From NCBI GenBank assembly GCA_023252095.1, contig JAHEXN010000112.1:1-6595 (forward strand): a stretch of 6,595 nt of DNA, in the 5' to 3' direction. Each line of letters starts with the position of its first letter. Position 1 is the stretch's first letter. This stretch comes from Actinomycetes bacterium (GTDB lineage Bacteria; Actinomycetota; Actinomycetes; Propionibacteriales; Nocardioidaceae). Made by a program: the position numbers and the translations under genes. The notes below the pieces were generated by a model. That model ran no database searches. It saw only the letters and a program-made list of their open reading frames with translations, and had not been told where the DNA came from. Of this stretch, positions 1-5,655 are shown in pieces.

Positions 1-807
1 CCCGAACATCAGCCCGCCGGCGTCCTGCGCGGTGACGGCCAGCAGGGCGGGGAGCTGGGCGCTGGCGACCGTGCCCACGAGGACGCCCAGACGCGACAGG
101 ACGCGGATCATCCGGACTCCGGCGGTGTCGCGTGCGCGTCCGACCTCCGGGCGGGCCGCCAGCAGGCTCGTCGGCGCGACCCCGGGGTGGGAGAGGTTGC
201 TCGTGATGCCCCACCCCGCTGCCCGGCTGCGACGGTCGAGCTCGAGGCCGAACAGGCCGAACGCGATCTTCGACTGGCTGTAGGCCCTCATGCCGTCGTA
301 GGACCTCTCCCAGTTGACGTCGTCCCAGTTGATCGCACCCCGGTTCGCGGCGACGCTGATCTGCGACGTCACGCGAGCTCGGCCCGCGACGAGCAGCGGC
401 ATCAGGTGGGCGACCAGCGCGACGTGACCCAGATGGTTCGTCCCGAGCTGCAGCTCGTGACCGTCGACCGTGGTCTGGCGATCGGGTGGCGTCATGACGC
501 CGGCGTTGTTGACGAGCAGGTGGACCGGGTCGCCCTCACGCTCCAACCGCTCGCCCAGGGCGGCCACCGAGGCCAGCGACGACAGGTCGAGCTCGCGCAA
601 CGAGACCGCCGCCCCCGGTGCGGTGGCACGGATCGACGCGATCGCCGCCTCGCCCTTGGTCGGGTTGCGCACCGGGAGCAAGACCTCGGCCCCGGCTGCA
701 GCGAGGTGGGTCGCGATGCCGAGGCCGATGCCGTCGCTGCCCCCGGTCACGACGGCGCGGCGTCCGGAGAGGTCGGGAAGGGTGAGGCTGGGGGTCCTGC
801 GGGGCAT
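1..807 (-). CDS. SDR-family NADP-dependent oxidoreductase, 3' end cut by window
   Basis: Classical short-chain dehydrogenase/reductase that probably reduces or oxidises a carbonyl/alcohol group with NAD(P)(H) in the cytoplasm. The 269 visible residues show the Rossmann glycine motif TGGSDGIG (21-28), the NNAG motif (100-103), the structural/catalytic Asn in TNHLGH (N124), a serine region VTSQIS (147-151) and the catalytic pair Y176 and K180 in YSQSK. Arg47 just after the second beta strand (LPVRN) favours NADP. The overall look (NHLGH, DVNWERSYDGMRAYSQSK) is that of the retinol-dehydrogenase/WWOX-like SDRs, usually about 300 residues, so roughly 30-40 C-terminal residues lie outside. The ATG at 807 follows AGAGGAG (820-814) by 6 nt. 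The gene diverges from the MmyB-type regulator at 947, an arrangement in which the regulator commonly controls the oxidoreductase. The substrate cannot be read from sequence. Confidence 0.93.
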   Translation of the reverse strand, partial: MPRRTPSLTLPDLSGRRAVVTGGSDGIGLGIATHLAAAGAEVLLPVRNPTKGEAAIASIRATAPGAAVSLRELDLSSLASVAALGERLEREGDPVHLLVNNAGVMTPPDRQTTVDGHELQLGTNHLGHVALVAHLMPLLVAGRARVTSQISVAANRGAINWDDVNWERSYDGMRAYSQSKIAFGLFGLELDRRSRAAGWGITSNLSHPGVAPTSLLAARPEVGRARDTAGVRMIRVLSRLGVLVGTVASAQLPALLAVTAQDAGGLMFG

Positions 808-865
808 GATCGGCTCCTCTGCGGCGACGGTGGTGTCGGTGCTCCCAGCGTCACGCGCTTCGCCA

Positions 866-900
866 CCGGTATCCACGGCCTGTCGATCCGTGGTTACCGG
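866..900. promoter_or_regulatory. Interrupted inverted repeat, candidate operator between SDR and MmyB-type regulator
   Basis: The left arm CCGGTATCCACGG (866-878) and right arm CCGTGGTTACCGG (888-900) are reverse complements at 12 of 13 positions, separated by 9 nt. Arm centres are 22 bp apart, about two helical turns, which suits a dimeric HTH protein on one DNA face. A further partial copy of the left arm, ACCGGTAGACAT (909-920), starts 44 bp after the matching ACCGGTATCCAC (865-876). TAGACAT (914-920) could be a weak -10 for the regulator gene with TGGTTA (891-896) as a poor -35, so binding would cover its core promoter. The repeat lies 59-93 nt upstream of the SDR start. Binding by the adjacent regulator is inferred. 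Confidence 0.6.
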
Positions 901-946
901 GGACGCGGACCGGTAGACATGTCCCATCGACGGACAGGAGACGATC

Positions 947-1780
947 GTGGCGCTCGACCGAGCAGGTCTCGCGGACTTCCTCCGCCGGCGCAGGGAGTCG
1001 CTGCAGCCCGAGGACGTCGGGCTGCCGCGTGGCCAGCGTCGCCGGACGTCCGGCCTGCGCCGCGAGGAGGTCGCGGTGCTGTGCCACATGTCCACGGACT
1101 ACTACGCACGCATCGAGCGTGAGCGGGGACCGCACCCCTCGGAGCAGATGATCGCCGCCATCGCGCAGGGCCTGCACCTCTCGCTCGACGAGCGCGACCA
1201 CCTCTTCCGCCTGGCGGGGCACCAGCCGCCGCCCCGCGGGGGAGAGAGCGACCACGTCAGTCCCGGAGTCCTGCGGATCTTCGACCGGCTGCAGGACACC
1301 CCCGCCGAGATCGTGACCGAGCTCGGCGAGACCTTGCGGCAGACGCCTCCCGGGATGGCGCTGTTCGGTGACCTGACCCGCCACACCGGCCCGTCGCGGA
1401 GCATCGGCTACCGGTGGTTCACCGACCCCGGCGCACGTCGGTTGCACCTGCCGGAGGACCACGACTTCTACTCCCGCATGTACGTCTCCGGGCTGCGGGC
1501 CGTGGCGACCCGCCGAGGGCCCCGCTCGCGCGCCGCACGGCTCGCGGAGACCCTGCTCGCCGACCACGACGAGTTCCGCGCGTTGTGGGAGCGTCACGAG
1601 GTCGGCATCGCGCCCCGCGAGCTGAAGAGGTACGTGCACCCCGAGGTCGGGCTGCTCGAGCTCAACTGCCAGGTGCTGAACGATCCCGTGCAGTCGCACT
1701 CCCTGCTCGTCTACACCGCCGAGGCGGGCAGCCCGAGCCACGACAAGCTGCAGCTCCTGGCCGTCATCGGGGCTTCCTGA
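947..1780 (+). CDS. HTH transcriptional regulator with MmyB/MltR-type ligand-binding domain
   Basis: DNA-binding regulator of 277 residues, the normal length for this family. An N-terminal XRE-like helix-turn-helix domain (about 5-90) carries the family hallmark RRRTSGLRREEVA (31-43), then the recognition region around MSTDYYARIERER. The C-terminal part (about 105-277) is the MmyB/MltR-like PAS-fold sensor domain: GYRWFTDP, then FYSRMYVSGLRAV, then VHPEVGLLELNCQVL and a closing KLQLLAVIG. Family members are thought to sense small hydrophobic or fatty-acid-like ligands; this one's ligand is unknown. The GTG start at 947 is chosen because ACAGGAGA (934-941) sits 5 nt upstream and no better start follows before the HTH domain. 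It is divergent from the SDR gene, its most likely target, and is followed 94 nt later by the glycan-type operon, which it might also influence by read-through. Confidence 0.92.
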   Translation: MALDRAGLADFLRRRRESLQPEDVGLPRGQRRRTSGLRREEVAVLCHMSTDYYARIERERGPHPSEQMIAAIAQGLHLSLDERDHLFRLAGHQPPPRGGESDHVSPGVLRIFDRLQDTPAEIVTELGETLRQTPPGMALFGDLTRHTGPSRSIGYRWFTDPGARRLHLPEDHDFYSRMYVSGLRAVATRRGPRSRAARLAETLLADHDEFRALWERHEVGIAPRELKRYVHPEVGLLELNCQVLNDPVQSHSLLVYTAEAGSPSHDKLQLLAVIGAS

Positions 1781-1874
1781 CCGGTCCGCTGCGGTTGCGG
1801 GACTCCGCAGGCGTGGGACGGTGGAGGTCCCTGGTTCAGCCGGCAGCCGGGCGCACCGTCGTCCGTGAGGAACC
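1781..1874 (+). other. Operon leader without a recognisable -10; two weak inverted repeats
   Basis: This 94-nt gap contains no TA dinucleotide at all, so no TANNNT-type -10 element exists in it. CTGCGG (1789-1794) and CCGCAG (1805-1810) could form a hairpin with a 10-nt loop, or TGCGG (1796-1800) can pair with CCGCA (1805-1809) around a GACT loop. No T-tract follows, so termination would be weak at best. GACGGTG (1817-1823) and CACCGTC (1854-1860) form a second, wider inverted repeat. The only clear signal is GAGGA (1867-1871), close to the ATG at 1875. The operon may therefore be transcribed from a promoter upstream of or within the regulator gene. Confidence 0.4.
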
Positions 1875-2828
1875 ATGTCGAACTCGCCGTCGCGTCCGCC
1901 GTTGACGGCCGACGCCGTCCGCCAGCACGTCGCCGATCCGTGGCCTCTGCCCGGCGCCGGCGCCACGGCCCGCCGGTGGGCGAGCCTCGCCGACCTCGCC
2001 GCTGACGACCTCCCCCTCGTCAAGGTGGTCGAGCCGCACCACGACGCCGTCGCGATCCTGGCCGAGCTCGGGGGACCCACCCCCGGCACCGACGAGATCT
2101 GGGGCGTCTGGGCCGCAGAGCCGCCATTCGCGGTCCTGGAGGCCACGGGTCGCGACGACGCCTGGACCCTGACCGGCACGAAGGCGTTCTGCTCGGGCGC
2201 GTCGCTCGTGACGCACGCGCTCGTGACCGCGCGGACCGATCGCGGGAGCCGTCTGTTCGCGGTCGACCTCGCCGCCGACGGCATCGCGGCCGCCCAGAGC
2301 GGCCCGACGTGGTCGGGCCCGGGCATGAGCCGCGCCGACACGTCCTCCCTCACGTTCGACGGCGTCCCTGCGAGACCCGTCGGCACCGTGGGGGCCTACG
2401 TCGACCGCGCGGGCTTCTGGCTCGGGGCGATCGGCATCGCGGCGTGCTGGATCGGCGGTGCACGCGGCGTCGCCGCAACCCTGGAGGGCTCCGCCGAGAA
2501 GCTCGACGCACACGGACTCGCGCACCTCGGCGCCGTGCGATCGGCGCTCGTCACGTCTGCGCTCGCGCTGGACGCGGCGGCCGATCTCGCCGACCGCGAC
2601 CCGCTGCCGGTCGACCAGGCCGAGCGCCTCGCGCACTCGCTCCGAGCCCACGCGGCCGGCGTCGTCGAGAGCGTCGTGAGCCACGTCGGCCGGGCGAGCG
2701 GGCCGGGTCCGCTCGCCTTCGACGCGGCCCACGCCGAGCACGTGCACGACCTCCAGGTCTTCGTGCGCCAGCACCACGCCGAGCGCGACCTCGAGCGGCT
2801 CGGTGCCCTGGGGGGCCTGCATGACTGA
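1875..2828 (+). CDS. Atypical acyl-CoA dehydrogenase-like flavoprotein, first gene of the sugar-modifying operon
   Basis: Protein of 317 residues related to acyl-CoA dehydrogenases but shorter than the usual 380-400. WAAEPP (79-84) takes the place of the flavin-contacting FAMTEP-type motif and is followed by LTGTKAFCSGA (99-109), the equivalent of the L-G-K-F-T-A strand of the beta domain. A C-terminal helical region ends in RQHHAERD (298-305). The motif falls near residue 80 instead of about 130, so the N-terminal helical domain is reduced. No typical catalytic Glu context could be identified. The family is known to me mainly from neighbourhoods like this one rather than beta-oxidation operons, so it may act on a lipid or glycoconjugate intermediate; this is inference. 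The ATG follows GAGGA by 3 nt, a slightly tight spacing. The last 8 bp overlap the deacetylase gene, which indicates translational coupling. Confidence 0.82.
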   Translation: MSNSPSRPPLTADAVRQHVADPWPLPGAGATARRWASLADLAADDLPLVKVVEPHHDAVAILAELGGPTPGTDEIWGVWAAEPPFAVLEATGRDDAWTLTGTKAFCSGASLVTHALVTARTDRGSRLFAVDLAADGIAAAQSGPTWSGPGMSRADTSSLTFDGVPARPVGTVGAYVDRAGFWLGAIGIAACWIGGARGVAATLEGSAEKLDAHGLAHLGAVRSALVTSALALDAAADLADRDPLPVDQAERLAHSLRAHAAGVVESVVSHVGRASGPGPLAFDAAHAEHVHDLQVFVRQHHAERDLERLGALGGLHD

Positions 2829-3516
2829 CACCTGGGGCGACGCCCTGACCGGCATGCCGCTGGAGCGCCCACGCGACCCGGGCGGCCGGGTCCTGGTGCT
2901 GTCGGCGCACCCGGACGACGAGGTGCTCGCGGTCGGCGCCTGGCTCGCCTGCCAGATCGCCCGACCGATCGAGTTCGTCACCGCCACCGACGGGGAGGCC
3001 TCCCACCCGGAGAGCTCGGCCGTGACGCCCGAGCAGCTGCGCGAGCGACGTCCGCGCGAGCTGCTCGACGCCTTGAACCACCTCGGTTTCGCCGACCCCG
3101 TGATCCACCGCCTCGGCCTGCCCGACGGCGGACTCACGGCGAACCGTGACGAGCTGCGGTCGGCCCTCCAGCCGATGATCCGCGCCGCCGACCTCGTGCT
3201 GGCGCCCTTCGAGTCGGACGGTCACCCCGATCACGACACCCTCGGCCAGGTCGCGCGCGAGCTGTGCGCCGACGGACCGGTCCTCTGGCGGTTCCCGATC
3301 TGGACGTGGGTCTGGACGAGCCCCGCCGACGAGCCGTGGCTCGCCACGGCCCGGCGACTCGTCGCGGCTCCGGCGGCGCGCGACCTCAAGCGGCGGGCCC
3401 TCCGCGCCTTCGTGACCCAGGTCCGGCCCGTGGGCGATGGTGTCGGCGACGCGGCCATCGTCGACGACGCGCTCCTGCGCCACGCGACCGAGGCGCCCGA
3501 GGTCGTGGTCGTATGA
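2821..3516 (+). CDS. PIG-L/LmbE-family zinc-dependent deacetylase
   Basis: Likely hydrolyses the N-acetyl group of an N-acetylglucosamine-type substrate, as PIG-L, MshB and Mca relatives do, in the cytoplasm. The 231 residues carry the family motif SAHPDDE (28-34), TDGE (56-59), ERRPRE (75-80), LPDG (100-103) and DGHPDH (133-138). By analogy with MshB, His30, Asp33 and His138 would bind zinc, Asp32 would be the general base and His135 would assist, so all catalytic residues are present. The start was set at the ATG at 2821 rather than the in-frame GTG at 2803: GGGGGG (2810-2815) lies 5 nt upstream, and ATGACTGA gives a compact 8-bp overlap with the previous gene. Neighbours (GT2, NodS-like methyltransferase) do not match a mycothiol locus, so a mycothiol role is unlikely. 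The real substrate is unknown. Confidence 0.92.
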   Translation: MTDTWGDALTGMPLERPRDPGGRVLVLSAHPDDEVLAVGAWLACQIARPIEFVTATDGEASHPESSAVTPEQLRERRPRELLDALNHLGFADPVIHRLGLPDGGLTANRDELRSALQPMIRAADLVLAPFESDGHPDHDTLGQVARELCADGPVLWRFPIWTWVWTSPADEPWLATARRLVAAPAARDLKRRALRAFVTQVRPVGDGVGDAAIVDDALLRHATEAPEVVVV

Positions 3517-4070
3517 CCGAGCCCGCCTACTTCGAGCGGATGTACGCCGACTCGGACGATCCCTGGCACTTGGCCGGGAACCCCTACGAGGAGCGCAAGT
3601 ACGCGCTGACCGTCGCGAGCCTGCCCCGCGAGCGCTACCGGCGCGCGTTCGAGCCGGGCTGCTCGATCGGTCTGCTCACGGCCCTGCTGGCACCCCGGTG
3701 CGACGAGCTGATCGCGACCGATCCCGTCCCGGAGCCGCTCGCCCGGGCCCGGGCACGCGTCCCCGCGACGCACGTCTCGTTCGCGCAGTCGGCACTGCCC
3801 GAGTGGCCGCCTGGCGAGCTCGACCTCGTGGTGCTCTCGGAGGTCCTCTACTTCCTCTCGTCCGACGTCCGTGCGCAGGTGCTGGCCCGCGTCGTCGGCA
3901 GTCTCGACGCGGACGGTCAGGTCGTCCTGGTGGACTGGCGCCATCCGTTCGCCGAGGCCGCGTGCACCGGCGACGAGGCGCACGACGAGTTCCGCGCCAG
4001 CCCAGCTCTGGTCCGCCTGGTGGAGCACGTCGAGCACGACTTCCGGCTGGAGGTGTTCGGACGTGCCTGA
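3513..4070 (+). CDS. NodS-like SAM-dependent methyltransferase
   Basis: Class I SAM methyltransferase of 185 residues, close in size to rhizobial NodS (an N-methyltransferase acting on a deacetylated glucosamine). The N-terminus has the NodS-family signature: YFERMYADSDDPW (6-18) and PYEERKY (24-30), then LPRERYRRAFEPGCSIGLLT, in which EPGCSIG (47-53) is SAM-binding motif I. Asp70 (ATDP) is the acidic residue expected to contact the ribose, and LVVLSEVLYF (105-114) is motif IV. The start codon overlaps the deacetylase stop as ATGA (4 bp), typical translational coupling. If the preceding deacetylase frees an amine on a sugar, this enzyme is a natural candidate to N-methylate it; that substrate is inferred from family and context. 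O-methylation, or action on a different amine, remains possible. Confidence 0.9.
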   Translation: MTEPAYFERMYADSDDPWHLAGNPYEERKYALTVASLPRERYRRAFEPGCSIGLLTALLAPRCDELIATDPVPEPLARARARVPATHVSFAQSALPEWPPGELDLVVLSEVLYFLSSDVRAQVLARVVGSLDADGQVVLVDWRHPFAEAACTGDEAHDEFRASPALVRLVEHVEHDFRLEVFGRA

Positions 4071-4794
4071 GACCTCCGTCGAGCACGTCGCGGTCGTGAT
4101 CCCCGCCCGCGACGAGGAGCGCACCGTCGCGGGCGCGGTCCACGCGGTCCGGACCGCGGCGCTCAACCTTCCACCCGGCCTCACGGTCGACGTCGTCGTC
4201 GTGGCGGACGCCTGCTCCGACCGCACTGCCGAGGTCGCGCTCGCCGCCGGCGCACACGTCGTGGTCGCGACCGAGGGGAACGTGGGCGCGGCGCGCGCGC
4301 TCGGCTGCGCGTGGGCCCTGGACCGCGCGGACGACGAGGCCGTGACCTGGCTCGCCTGCACCGATGCGGACAGCGTCGTGCCGCCGCGGTGGCTCCTGCG
4401 CCAGCTCGAGGTGGCCGCGTCCGGAGCCGACCTGTTCCTTGGCACGGTGGCCCTGCCCCGCACCGACGCCGCGCGGCACTCGCGGTGGCTGCGTGACTAC
4501 CGGCGTCACCGGGCGGCCGGGAGAGCGACCGGCCACGGTCACGTCCACGGCGCCAACCTCGGCGTGCGCGCCTCGGCCTACGTCGCGGTCGGCGGCTTCC
4601 GCGACCTGGCCGTGCACGAGGACGCCGACCTCGCCGAGCGACTGCTGGCGGAGGGGGTCGCTCCCGCGTGGGTCAGCGACGCGGCCGTCACGACCTCAGC
4701 GCGCCACCACTCGCGCGTGACCGGCGGGGTGGCCACCGATCTCGCGGCCGCAGATCCGCGGGTCCTGGGCGATCCCGAGGACACGGCCGCCTGA
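4063..4794 (+). CDS. GT2-family glycosyltransferase (soluble, GT-A fold)
   Basis: Probable inverting sugar transferase using a nucleotide-diphosphate sugar. The 243 residues show VVIPARDEE (11-19) for the start of the nucleotide-binding fold, VVVADACSDRT (45-55), the metal-binding DxD motif in CTDADS (99-104), an acceptor-side HGANLGVRASAYVAVGGF (162-179) and HED (185-187) with the expected catalytic-base acidic residues. There are no hydrophobic membrane segments and no processive-synthase QxxRW motif, unlike NodC or chitin synthases, so it probably adds a single residue to a soluble or loosely membrane-bound acceptor. The GTG at 4063 overlaps the methyltransferase by 8 bp (GTGCCTGA) and is preceded by GGAGGT (4049-4054), 8 nt away. 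A longer in-frame extension upstream is an artefact of the methyltransferase region. Last gene of the operon; it converges on the minus-strand dehydrogenase gene. Confidence 0.9.
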   Translation: MPETSVEHVAVVIPARDEERTVAGAVHAVRTAALNLPPGLTVDVVVVADACSDRTAEVALAAGAHVVVATEGNVGAARALGCAWALDRADDEAVTWLACTDADSVVPPRWLLRQLEVAASGADLFLGTVALPRTDAARHSRWLRDYRRHRAAGRATGHGHVHGANLGVRASAYVAVGGFRDLAVHEDADLAERLLAEGVAPAWVSDAAVTTSARHHSRVTGGVATDLAAADPRVLGDPEDTAA

Positions 4795-4812
4795 GGTCGT
4801 CCGCTCAGCCGG
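4787..4812. terminator. Possible weak bidirectional hairpin between convergent genes
   Basis: CTGAG (4791-4795) and CTCAG (4804-4808) pair around an 8-nt loop. After one C-C mismatch, CCG (4787-4789) pairs with CGG (4810-4812). The stop codons of both convergent genes are inside the stem, and only 10 bp separate them. No T-tract is present on either side. Part of the symmetry follows simply from two facing TGA codons, so the hairpin may not be functional. Confidence 0.25.
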
Positions 4813-5578
4813 TCCGACGGCGCTCGACGCCCACGCGCGGGTGATCGAGCACGGCACTGTCGCCCTCGTCGCCGAGGAGGTTCGCGACGGGCACCCGCAC
4901 CTCGTCCAGCACGAGGACCGCGAGCCCACCGGGCTGGACGTCCTCGCGCCCGCCCACGACGTGGGTCGAGCGGTGGACCGAGAGCCCGTCGGCGCACCGG
5001 GGCACCAGGAGCCGGCTCAGCCGCCGGCCCGGCGCCGCACTCGGATCGGTCTCACCCGTGACGACGAAGATCCTCGCGTCGGGGTTCAGGGCGCCCAGCA
5101 CCGCCGGCTGGAGACCGCTGACGACGTACTCCTCGCCCTCACGCACGATGCTCGTGCCGACGGGCGCCGACGCCACCGCTGACCGCGTCCGGGCGTCCAG
5201 CAACGGTTCGAGCCAGCGGTGCTTCTGCGCCGGGGTGCCGTACGCCGCGAGCAGCTCCATGACCGTCGTGTCCGGTGCCGAGCCGTTGATCGCGGCCGGC
5301 CCGATCGGGCTCGTCGCCGCGAGCTCGGCCAGCGGCGCGTGCTCGACGCTCGAGAGGCCGGCGCCCTCGTCACCGGGCAGGAACAGGTTCCACAACCCCA
5401 GCTCCTTGGCCTGCGCCTGCAGGTCGGCCAGCACGGGCGGCGCCGTCCAATGCCAGGGATCGTCCTGTGCCGCGAGCTGCGCCTGGTACACGGGCTCCGC
5501 CGGACGCACGGACCGGTCGAGGAACGCGGCGAGGGCGTCGCGCATGCGGCGCGTGGCGTCGTCGAGCAGGACATCCAT
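4805..5578 (-). pseudogene. Truncated acyl-CoA dehydrogenase (ACAD10/11-like), probably non-catalytic
   Basis: The 257 residues begin like a full ACAD of the ACAD10/11-like group: RPAEPVY (25-31), DDPWHW (39-44), LGLWNLFLP (60-68), NGSAPDT (98-104) and YGTPAQKHRWLEPLL (113-127). After RSA at 132-134 the flavin-binding FAMTEP-type segment and the following S/T-rich stretch are missing, and the expected W-W-S-G-type strand is replaced by LQPAVLGALN (156-165). Similarity resumes through RIFVVTGETDP and VRVPVANLLGDEG, then the protein stops about where the C-terminal four-helix domain should begin. Family members are about 400 residues. The substrate pocket and catalytic base should lie in the lost parts. 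The reading frame, however, is open, GGAGG (5588-5584) sits 5 nt before the ATG at 5578 and a palindromic operator lies just upstream. It may be a decaying gene or a non-catalytic partner subunit. Confidence 0.75.
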
Positions 5579-5590
5579 CGCGGCCTCCGG

Positions 5591-5608
5591 TAACTAAGCG
5601 CTTAGTTA
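5591..5608. promoter_or_regulatory. Perfect 18-bp palindrome, probable TetR-family operator
   Basis: TAACTAAGCGCTTAGTTA is an uninterrupted self-complementary 18-mer in the 77-nt gap between the tetR stop and the dehydrogenase start, an AT-rich island in very GC-rich DNA. Palindromes with a CTAAGCGCTTAG-like core are typical TetR-family sites near acyl-CoA dehydrogenase genes. It ends 12 nt before the ATG and 2 nt before the GGAGG ribosome binding site. A weak -35 TTGGTC (5627-5622, minus strand) would place the -10 (5604-5599) inside it, so bound protein would block transcription. TTAGTTAGTT (5602-5611) adds a tandem half-site on one side. Confidence 0.82.
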
Positions 5609-5655
5609 GTTGAGGATCGACGACCAACCCCTTCTCCGTCAAGCACCCGGGGGCG

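Noticed and set aside
187..1122. 311-codon plus-strand frame at the left
   Set aside because: Runs through the SDR gene, the divergent promoter and the start of the regulator; the minus-strand SDR shows all catalytic motifs, so this frame is spurious.
851..2386. 511-codon open frame on the minus strand
   Set aside because: It lies opposite the regulator and the first operon gene, both of which match known families with proper ribosome binding sites; its translation is Arg/Ala/Gly/Pro-rich with no recognisable motif. It is a GC-rich shadow frame.
2803..2820. Upstream in-frame GTG start for the deacetylase
   Set aside because: No good ribosome binding site before it and a longer overlap; the ATG at 2821 has a G-rich Shine-Dalgarno 5 nt away and a compact overlap.
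1836..3137. 433-codon minus-strand frame opposite the operon
   Set aside because: Low-complexity translation rich in Arg, Gly and Ala and no family motif, while the plus strand carries clear ACAD-like and PIG-L motifs.
2821..3516. Mycothiol deacetylase (MshB) or mycothiol amidase (Mca) assignment
   Set aside because: The motifs are shared by the whole PIG-L family, but the neighbours are not mycothiol genes and the protein, at 231 residues, is shorter than MshB/Mca (around 290-300).
3231..4463. 410-codon minus-strand frame opposite the methyltransferase and glycosyltransferase
   Set aside because: Ser/Thr/Ala/Arg-biased shadow with no domain; the plus-strand genes have full motif sets.
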